Part shown: in pieces, positions 57,934 through 64,000 of the stretch
Numbering within the stretch: the stretch's first letter is position 1
Layout: the number at the start of each line of letters is the position of its first letter
Origin: Pseudomonas orientalis
GTDB taxonomy: Bacteria > Pseudomonadota > Gammaproteobacteria > Pseudomonadales > Pseudomonadaceae
Reading direction: 5' to 3'
DNA length: 64,000 bases
Assembly (NCBI RefSeq): GCF_002934065.1
Contig: NZ_CP018049.1
Location: forward strand, 618,501-682,500
The notes under the pieces: model-generated
Databases searched by the model: none
What the model was told of the DNA's origin: nothing
The model's input: the letters and a program-made list of their open reading frames with translations, nothing else
Made by a program: the position numbers and the translations under genes

Positions 57934-60041
57934 TAAAAGGTATAGTCGGCAGTAATGAACATGGAACGAGGTACACCCAGAATCCACTGCTGCCCATCGT
58001 TGTACTGGCTGACTGCGTAAGTGCGATCGAACAGGTTGTTGAGTTGCAGGCCCAGTGTGGTGTTGCGCATGGCGTTCCACGACAGCGTTGCATCGACCAC
58101 GGTGTAGCTCGGCAACTCGTTCTGGTTGGCCATGTCGGCATACCGTGCATCGACATAACGCACACCGGCACCGGCACGCACGTTGTCGGTCACGGCCTTG
58201 CTCAGCCACAGGTTGGCGGTGCGGCGCGGCACGTCCACTGGGCGGTTGCCGTCGCGCGACACCTGCACGCCGCCGACGTCCTGTTTGAAGTTGTCGTACT
58301 GCGCTCGCACGATGGCGGCGTTGGCTTGCAACTGCCAGGCGTGAGGCAGTTGCAGGTCGAGGCTGGCCTCCAGGCCGTTGGAAGATTGTTGGCCGACTTG
58401 CTGTTTGAACCCCGGGACGCCCGGCACGTCCGTCAGCAGCTTATCCTTGACGATGTGGTAGGCCGCCAGGGTCCATTCACCCCGTGCGTCCCAGAATGCT
58501 TGCTTGATACCGACCTCGGTCTGCCTGGCGCTGGACAGGTCGAACTGCTGCTGGCTCGGGCTCAGGGAAATCAACCCGCCGACGCCGTCGGTGCTGGTGG
58601 CGTACTGGCCGTAGACCGAAGTCTGCGGGGTGATCGCGTAGACCAGGCCGGCTTTCCAGTTATTGCCGGTGAGGGTTTTGTCGGATTGGCCACCGGTGCG
58701 CAGATCGTCGCGGTCGATGTGCGCGTAGTCGCGGCGGACGCCGGTGACCAGCGCGAGTTTATCCGTGAGTTGCAGGCGGTTTTCCGCGAAGCCGGCCACC
58801 GTCCTGGTGGTGGTGGCGAACACCGGTTTGAACGGGTCCTGGCTGGCAAATGGCGCAGGCGCCGGGTGATACAGGTCGACGGGTTGGCCGGTTTGCGCCA
58901 CGTCATTAAACGGCGTGTTGCTCGCCAGGCGGAAGCGGATGCGGTTGTATTCCACGCCTGCCACGGTCTGGCTGTCGAGGCCGAACAGGGTGTGCTTGAA
59001 GGTGAAGGTCTGGCGGTCGCCCACCTGTTCCTGATCGTGCTTGATCCCGAAGTTGCCGCTGCGGGTCAGTTGGCCGTTGGTGAAGTTGTAGTTCTCGGCG
59101 TTCTGCCAGCGACGCTGGTTTTTCAGGTAGTACAGCTCGTTGGTGGCGCTGACGTTATCGCTCGGTTGCCACTCGCTGGTCAGGCGTGTCCACTGGTCGT
59201 TGTAGTGCTGGGTGTCGTTGCTGACGTTGTAGTTCTTGTCGCGCAGGCCCTTGTGCAACTGGCCGTTGATCAGGGGCGTGCCGAAGTAGTTTTGTGGGCG
59301 CTGGTCGCCGTAGTCACTGGCCAGGGTGAAGCTCAGGTTGTCGGCCGCCTGCCAGCGCAGGGCGCCGCTGATGAAGTCGCTGCTGGCGTCGCCACGGTCG
59401 ATGAAACCGTTGCTGCGCAGGCGGTTGAGGTTCAGGCGGTAGCTCAGGGTATCGGTCAGTGAGCCGCCACTGTCCAGGGCTTGTTGCTGGCGGTCGTAGG
59501 AACCGTAGCCGAGGCGGATGCGGTTTTCGATCGCGCCCGTGAAAGGCTTTTTCGGGACCGTATTGACCACCGCGCCGGTAGCGCCTTCGCCGTACAGCAC
59601 CGAGGCCGGGCCACGCAGCACGTCCACCCGTTCCACTGCCCAGGTGTCCACCGGGAAGGTCGAGGTGCCCATGCCGGTGTACATGCGGTTACCGTCGTAC
59701 AGTTGCATCACCGAGCTTTGGCCGGTAAAGCCACGGGCCTGCAGCGAGGTGCCACCGTCGCCCGGGGTGCCGGTGCGGGTGATGCCGGTGGCGCGGGAGA
59801 TGGCGTCCTGCACGCTGGCGTCGCCACGTGCTCGGATCTGCGCGCCGGTCTGGCTTTCTACGCTGCCGGGAGTTTGCAGCGCCGTCAGGTTCAGGCGCGA
59901 ACCGGCGGTAGTCGGCGTATTGAGCTCGACACGTTCGTTATCGACTGCCGGTGCCGTGATGGCGCTCTCGGGCAGGGTCATGGCCTGGGCGTTGGTATGC
60001 AGGGCGAGCAGGCACAGGCCGCACGCTAGAGAGTTGTTCAT
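57933..60041 (-). CDS. TonB-dependent siderophore-type receptor
   Basis: Encodes 702 residues from ATG 60041 (MNNSLACGLCLLALHTNAQA, signal peptide). The plug domain includes GAQIRARGDASVQDAISRATGITRTG and VDVLRGPASVLYGEGATGAVVNTVPKKP. The C-terminus ends ...SMFITADYTF with the terminal Phe of an outer-membrane beta barrel. It is a FhuA/FoxA-like siderophore receptor by overall pattern. It heads a four-gene operon with the ABC genes. No Fur box was seen; a different palindrome lies upstream. Confidence 0.93.
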   Translation of the reverse strand: MNNSLACGLCLLALHTNAQAMTLPESAITAPAVDNERVELNTPTTAGSRLNLTALQTPGSVESQTGAQIRARGDASVQDAISRATGITRTGTPGDGGTSLQARGFTGQSSVMQLYDGNRMYTGMGTSTFPVDTWAVERVDVLRGPASVLYGEGATGAVVNTVPKKPFTGAIENRIRLGYGSYDRQQQALDSGGSLTDTLSYRLNLNRLRSNGFIDRGDASSDFISGALRWQAADNLSFTLASDYGDQRPQNYFGTPLINGQLHKGLRDKNYNVSNDTQHYNDQWTRLTSEWQPSDNVSATNELYYLKNQRRWQNAENYNFTNGQLTRSGNFGIKHDQEQVGDRQTFTFKHTLFGLDSQTVAGVEYNRIRFRLASNTPFNDVAQTGQPVDLYHPAPAPFASQDPFKPVFATTTRTVAGFAENRLQLTDKLALVTGVRRDYAHIDRDDLRTGGQSDKTLTGNNWKAGLVYAITPQTSVYGQYATSTDGVGGLISLSPSQQQFDLSSARQTEVGIKQAFWDARGEWTLAAYHIVKDKLLTDVPGVPGFKQQVGQQSSNGLEASLDLQLPHAWQLQANAAIVRAQYDNFKQDVGGVQVSRDGNRPVDVPRRTANLWLSKAVTDNVRAGAGVRYVDARYADMANQNELPSYTVVDATLSWNAMRNTTLGLQLNNLFDRTYAVSQYNDGQQWILGVPRSMFITADYTF

Positions 60042-60070
60042 CGGTCGATTCAATCGCTTCTTGAAGGGGG

Positions 60071-60093
60071 GCTCGCCGCAGGGCGCGGCGAGC
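60071..60093 (-). promoter_or_regulatory. Leader hairpin before the TonB receptor gene
   Basis: GCTCGCCGC-AGGGC-GCGGCGAGC forms a perfect 9-bp stem in the predicted 5' leader, 30 bases before the start codon. The start has no good Shine-Dalgarno sequence, so the structure may matter for translation. Confidence 0.5.
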
Positions 60094-60107
60094 AACGATA
60101 ACGCAGA

Positions 60108-60128
60108 AAGTGTTATAAGTTAACACTT
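60108..60128. promoter_or_regulatory. Operator-like palindrome upstream of the TonB receptor
   Basis: AAGTGTTA-TAAGT-TAACACTT is a perfect 8-bp inverted repeat about 70 bp before the receptor gene. It is unlike the Fur box. It may be the binding site of the regulator of this operon. Confidence 0.5.
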
Positions 60129-60134
60129 ATTGGC

Positions 60135-60154
60135 TGCGCGACAACAGTCGCGCA
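60135..60154. terminator. Hairpin TGCGCGAC/GTCGCGCA after the PepSY gene
   Basis: A perfect 8-bp stem with an AACA loop, next to GCCCG-CAGCGT-CGGGC at 60165-60180. No strong T-run follows, so termination is only a possibility. Confidence 0.35.
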
Positions 60155-60199
60155 AGGCTACACAAGCCCGCAGCGTCGGGCATCTCGCCTGTTTCATGC

Positions 60200-61579
60200 T
60201 TAACCTGAGGCAGATTCACCTTGGGCAAAAAAGCGTGACAGCACCAGGCGATCCAGCGCCCACACCAGAATCAACGATGTGCCCACCAACGGGAAAATGA
60301 TCGCCAGCGCGAGCATGATCACCATCGCGGTTTTCCACTTCGGCACGTCATGACGCAGCGGCGGCACACCCAGCCCGCCCTGTGGCCGACGCTTCCACCA
60401 GATCACCACGCCACTCACCGCACTGAGCAGAATCATCAGGCAGATCACCAGCACGATCAGTTGGTTGATCCAGCCGAACATCTTGCCTTCGTGCAACATC
60501 ACGCCGGTCTCGGTGGCGCGTGCGACCAGGTTGTAATGCGCCCAACGCACATCGGCCAGGACCTTGCCGGTGTACTGGTCCACATGCAGGGTGGCGTCAT
60601 TGCGCGGGTCGTTGGCGAACACCGCGACGGTGAATACCCCCGTGGCGGTGGTGGGGAAGGTGATGCTGTAGCCGGGCTCGACCCTGCGCGCATTGGCCAG
60701 GTCGACCACCTGTTGCAGGCGCACGGTCGGCGTGGCGGGGCCTGCATGCATGGCGCCGTGGTTCATGTGTTCGGCGTGGTCGCCGGACATCGGCATCGGC
60801 GTGTTTTCCAGGGCCCAGGGCACGGTCTGTTGGGTGGCCGTGTTGAGCACGCGTGCCTGCTGGTCGGACTGCGGCACGTTGTTCCACATCGCCGCCGGAA
60901 AAGTGTTCCACAGCGCGGCGTATTGCTTGCCCCAGAAGCCCGTCCAGGTCATGCCGCTGAGCAGCATCACCAGCAAAAACGCTGCGCCCCAGAAACCGGC
61001 GACGGCGTGCAGGTCGCGCCAGAACACGCGGCCACGGCGGTTGAGTCGGGGCCACAATACGCCGGCCGATGACTTGCCGCGCGGCCACCACAGGTACAGG
61101 CCGGACACCACCAGCATTACGCCCCAGCCGGCGGCGAGCTCTATCAGGCGATCACCGGTGGTGCCGATCATCAACTCGCCGTGCAGGGCGCGGGCGATGG
61201 CTTGCAGGTTGTATTTGGCGTCCTGCTCACCCAGGACGGTGCCGCGATACGGGTCGACGAATACGCTGATTTCGCGGCCCTGGTTATGCATCACAAACTG
61301 TGCGCTGCTGGTGGCATCGGCGGGCGGCAGGTACTTGCTGATCGCAGCCTGGGGGTAGGCGGCTCTGGCGCGTTGCACCTGCTCGTCGGCGCTCAGCGCG
61401 TGTTCGGCGGCGGGAACGCTGAGCAGGTGGCCGTACAGCAATGGGTCGAGCTGGGGTTTGAACAGGTAGATGATGCCGGTCAGGGCCAGCAGCACCATGA
61501 AGGGGGCGACGAAGAGGCCGGCGTAGAAGTGCCAGCGCCAGGCCAGGTTGTAGAAGGAAACTTTTTGTTGAGTGCTCAT
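60200..61579 (-). CDS. PepSY-domain inner-membrane protein
   Basis: Encodes 459 residues from ATG 61579 with GGAG upstream; the longer frame starts in the REP doublet. Four membrane helices are visible: WRWHFYAGLFVAPFMVLLALTGIIYLF near the N-terminus, LIELAAGWGVMLVVSGLYLWWPRG, VAGFWGAAFLLVMLLSG and a C-terminal pair (INQLIVLVICLMILLSAVSGVVIWW). Two PepSY repeats lie in the periplasm. A His/Met-rich stretch, MPMSGDHAEHMNHGAMHAG, suggests copper binding. It follows oprC, separated by a REP doublet. Confidence 0.9.
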   Translation of the reverse strand: MSTQQKVSFYNLAWRWHFYAGLFVAPFMVLLALTGIIYLFKPQLDPLLYGHLLSVPAAEHALSADEQVQRARAAYPQAAISKYLPPADATSSAQFVMHNQGREISVFVDPYRGTVLGEQDAKYNLQAIARALHGELMIGTTGDRLIELAAGWGVMLVVSGLYLWWPRGKSSAGVLWPRLNRRGRVFWRDLHAVAGFWGAAFLLVMLLSGMTWTGFWGKQYAALWNTFPAAMWNNVPQSDQQARVLNTATQQTVPWALENTPMPMSGDHAEHMNHGAMHAGPATPTVRLQQVVDLANARRVEPGYSITFPTTATGVFTVAVFANDPRNDATLHVDQYTGKVLADVRWAHYNLVARATETGVMLHEGKMFGWINQLIVLVICLMILLSAVSGVVIWWKRRPQGGLGVPPLRHDVPKWKTAMVIMLALAIIFPLVGTSLILVWALDRLVLSRFFAQGESASG

Positions 61580-61623
61580 CAGGGCTCCGCAAGGCTTTTG
61601 ATTTTTTGTGTCAGTTACACCGC

Positions 61624-61715
61624 TATCGGGGGCAAGCCCCCTCCCACATTGGATTGGGTTCACATAGTTGGATTTGGGAACCCGGTCAAGTGTGGGAGGG
61701 GGCTTGCCCCCGATG
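61624..61715. repeat. REP doublet (REPIN), head-to-head form
   Basis: Inverted GGGGGCTTGCCCCC units with a 40-base spacer lie between oprC and the PepSY gene. Confidence 0.95.
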
Positions 61716-61718
61716 CTG

Positions 61719-63779
61719 TTAGAAGCTCATATCCACCTTGGTCCAGAGCGTACGCCCCGGTTCCTTGATGGCCTGCGGGTCGCTTGCCAGGTAACCGAAC
61801 CCGGCATTCCCCGCCAGGTTCAAATGCTCGGCGTATGCCTTGCCAAACAGGTTGTCGACCCCGCTGCTAACCTTGAAGTGCTTATTGATGCGGTACGCGG
61901 CGTTGAGCGAGAACACGCCAAAACCGCCGCTTGTGTCGTAGTCCTTGCCGACCACGTTGCCCTTGTTCGGGTCGATGCGGTTCTGCGCCGCGACCACCCG
62001 CCACAACGCGCCGGCACTCCAATCGTCCTGGCTGTAGGTCAGGCCCAGGCGCGCATCCAGCGGCGGCATCTGCGGCAGGGCGTTGCCGTCGCTGCTGTTC
62101 TTGCCCCAGGCGTAGGCCAGGCTGGCATCGGCTTTCCAGTGAGTGGTCAGCTTGTACGCCGCGCCCAGTTCACCGCCCATGATGCGTGCGTCGACATTGC
62201 GCGCCTGGGAGGTGGTGCCCATCATCCCGGGCCGGTAGTCGAACAGGATGAAGTCGCGCACCTGGCCGACATAAGCCGAGGCCCAGGCGTCAAGGTTGGC
62301 GGTTTTGTATTGCGCGCCAACATCCAGCTGGGTGGTCTTCTCCGGCTTAACGCCGTCGAAGGCATTCACCGAGCCGGCCGCGCCGGTGTTGGGGGAGAAC
62401 AGTTCCCAGTAGTCCGGGAAGCGTTCAGCGTGACCCAGACCCGCATAAACGGTAGTGGGCGTGTCCGCAAGATCATGCTCAAAGCGCACGAAGCCCGAGG
62501 GCAAGGTGTCTGCGCGGGTGGCGTCGGCGGTGGGGTTGGCGCGGCTCATCATTGCCGAGCCGGTGCGTTGGCGAAAATCCCTGGCCGAGGCGCGGTCCAG
62601 GCGGGCGCCGGTGATCAGGCGGTCAGTGTCGGCGGCGTACCAGGTCAGTTCACCGAACACGCCGTAGTTGTGAAAGTCGGCGTCCTTGCTGCGCGGCAGG
62701 TCCTTGTAGGTGTCGATGCCCATGCTGCTGCGCGCGCGGTGTTCGTTGGTCTGTGCGTCCAGGCCGCCGATCAGTTGCACATCGGCCCAGCGCCAGGTCG
62801 CCTTGATCCGCCCACCGAGGGTGCGCCGGTCGACGTTGGAGGCCATGGGCCCGGCCATCATGCCGGTGCCCGAGGGGACGCGCAGGCTGTAGTTGTCCAT
62901 GACGTGGTCGGCGTAGTTGTAGTAGACCTGGGCCTCGACCTTGTCCAGCACCTCGCCGATGTTGGATTTTTCCATGCGCAGGCCGAGGCTTTCGCGCAGG
63001 AACTGCGAGCCGTCCATGCCGCGCCCGGCATAGCGCGCTTCGCCATCGCCACGGCCGGCGGTGAGTTCCAGCAGGGTATCGGCGTCGGGGGTGAAACCGA
63101 CGGCCACGTCGCCATTCCACTTGTCATAACGCGAGGCCACGCGGTCGTTGTTGCCGTCCTTGTAGTCGTCGGCATGGGCCTGGTTGCCGATCACCCGCAC
63201 ATAGCCCAACGGCCCTCCGGCAGCGGCATCGATGACCTTGTCGAAACGCCCGTTGGAGCCGGCCAGCACACTGGCATTGACCCGGGTACCCAGCTCGCCG
63301 AACTGCTCGGGCTCGCGCTCGAACAGGATCGTACCGGCTGACGCGCCGGGGCCCCAGAGCACGGTTTGCGGGCCTTTGATCACGGTGAGCTTGTCGTAGG
63401 TTTCCGGCGAGATATACGAGGTGGGCGCATCCATGCGGCCCGGGCAGGCGCCGAGCAGCCTGCCGCCGTTGGTAAGGATATTCAGGCGCGAACCGAACAT
63501 GCCGCGCAATACCGGGTCACCGTTGGTGCCGCCGTTGCGCACCAGGGCGAAGCCTGGGATGGTCTTGAGGTAATCGCCGCCATCGCTGGCGGGCACCGGC
63601 TGGCGTGGATCCTTGGGTTGGGTGACAACGGTGAGCGGCGAGCTGGGGGCGATCGCGGTGACGACCGTGGGGCTCAGCTCGTGTTCGTCAGCATGGGCGT
63701 GTGGCGCAAGCAGCGCGCCGCACAGAACGGCGAAAACCGGGGCAGCGCCCAATCGGGTGTCAGCAGAAAACCTGGACAT
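61719..63779 (-). CDS. oprC: TonB-dependent copper receptor OprC
   Basis: Encodes 686 residues from ATG 63779 (MSRFSADTRLG), with an alternative ATG at 63791; neither has a strong ribosome-binding site. A signal peptide ends near LLAPHAHA. The plug contains GGDYLKTIPGFALVRNGGTNGDPVLRGMFGSRLNIL, and GACPGRMDAPTSYISPE carries the Cys-x3-Met copper motif of OprC; SGTGMMAGPMASN adds further methionines. It ends in Phe (TLWTKVDMSF). It imports copper across the outer membrane. The PepSY gene downstream and the DUF2946 gene upstream make a typical copper-linked set. Confidence 0.93.
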   Translation of the reverse strand: MSRFSADTRLGAAPVFAVLCGALLAPHAHADEHELSPTVVTAIAPSSPLTVVTQPKDPRQPVPASDGGDYLKTIPGFALVRNGGTNGDPVLRGMFGSRLNILTNGGRLLGACPGRMDAPTSYISPETYDKLTVIKGPQTVLWGPGASAGTILFEREPEQFGELGTRVNASVLAGSNGRFDKVIDAAAGGPLGYVRVIGNQAHADDYKDGNNDRVASRYDKWNGDVAVGFTPDADTLLELTAGRGDGEARYAGRGMDGSQFLRESLGLRMEKSNIGEVLDKVEAQVYYNYADHVMDNYSLRVPSGTGMMAGPMASNVDRRTLGGRIKATWRWADVQLIGGLDAQTNEHRARSSMGIDTYKDLPRSKDADFHNYGVFGELTWYAADTDRLITGARLDRASARDFRQRTGSAMMSRANPTADATRADTLPSGFVRFEHDLADTPTTVYAGLGHAERFPDYWELFSPNTGAAGSVNAFDGVKPEKTTQLDVGAQYKTANLDAWASAYVGQVRDFILFDYRPGMMGTTSQARNVDARIMGGELGAAYKLTTHWKADASLAYAWGKNSSDGNALPQMPPLDARLGLTYSQDDWSAGALWRVVAAQNRIDPNKGNVVGKDYDTSGGFGVFSLNAAYRINKHFKVSSGVDNLFGKAYAEHLNLAGNAGFGYLASDPQAIKEPGRTLWTKVDMSF

Positions 63780-63872
63780 GAAAAATTCCATCAATCAGTC
63801 GTAAACAACACGGCCAGCAGCCTGCGGCTGTCTGTTTGAAGTCGGCCGGGGTGAAGTAGCGCGGTGAAGGGC

Positions 63873-63998
63873 TTACGACGCGATGGGCGGCGCACGACTG
63901 CGCGCGCCGGGGAAGATGCTCTGCCGGGCATGACCCAGGCGCGGGGTGGGAATGAGCGCGTTGGCGGGCGGCGGGGTGCCGAGGGTGATGTAGGAGAC
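63873..63998 (-). CDS. DUF2946-family protein, C-terminal fragment
   Basis: Only the last 41 codons are in the window; the frame is open to the right edge and ends at TAA (63873-63875). The visible end, GTPPPANALIPTPRL followed by PGARSRAPPIAS, has the proline-rich ARAPP-type tail of small DUF2946 proteins, which often accompany OprC-type receptors and can be copper-responsive. The assignment rests on tail and context only. Confidence 0.55.
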   Translation of the reverse strand, partial: VSYITLGTPPPANALIPTPRLGHARQSIFPGARSRAPPIAS

Positions 63999-64000
63999 GC

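Noticed and set aside
60042..60199. Cobalamin riboswitch for the TonB receptor operon
   Set aside because: The gap is only 158 bases and lacks the B12-box core; it holds short palindromes instead.

Overview
The window is a piece of a Pseudomonas chromosome, almost certainly from the P. fluorescens group. The evidence is the high GC content, the typical azurin, nadE-pncB, LIV-transporter, urt and urease genes, and above all the many GTGGGAGGGGGCTTGCCCCCGA-type REP doublets (REPINs) that are a hallmark of that group. From memory, gene content and order resemble the P. aeruginosa PAO1 stretch of about PA4858 to PA4926. That is recollection and was not checked by alignment.

Layout. 1-949: the 3' end of an unrecognised protein translationally coupled to a small membrane protein. 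1151-7979: a three-gene cluster of transglutaminase + DUF2126, circularly permuted ATP-grasp + alpha-E, and transglutaminase. 8051-11183: a small lysine-rich protein, azurin with an ANR-type box, and nadE/pncB (NAD salvage). 11392-15363: a LysR regulator divergent from amaB/amaA (pipecolate/lysine catabolism). 15738-20835: a five-gene branched-chain amino-acid ABC transporter behind a sigma-54 promoter with a striking array of four GGTTGCA repeats. 21600-24693: SDR, cation-efflux and AGE-epimerase genes. 25390-27789: ureE-ureF-ureG-ureJ, again behind a sigma-54-like promoter. 28131-38893: housekeeping and stress genes (NlpC/P60, FabR/DesT-like regulator, repeat protein, AsmA, ferritin-like, EamA with AraC, PsiF, AI-2E/PerM, Hsp70-like, cbpA). 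38975-44878: a 1967-aa DUF6543-like/LRR/NEL protein, a probable secreted E3-ligase-type effector. 44875-55010: ureC, ureB, two GNAT genes, ureA, ureD and urtEDCBA, all on the minus strand and led by a third sigma-54-like promoter in front of urtA. 55194-63998: an iron-siderophore-type ABC system with its TonB receptor, then a PepSY protein, OprC and a truncated DUF2946 gene (a copper-linked module).

How the genes work together. Urea is imported by UrtABCDE and hydrolysed by UreABC. UreDEFG insert nickel, and UreJ/HupE may supply it. The two urease loci lie about 17 kb apart and both start with sigma-54-like elements, consistent with nitrogen (NtrC) control. Fifteen REP doublets and one singlet sit in intergenic spaces, several of them inside apparent operons. 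The less conventional content is the LRR/NEL effector, the transglutaminase/ATP-grasp cluster, the regulatory repeat arrays at 15507-15581 and 33913-33981, a perfect three-way-junction repeat at 24953-25059, and a run of DnaA-box-like motifs at 20963-21495. No tRNA, rRNA, CRISPR array, transposase or prophage was seen.
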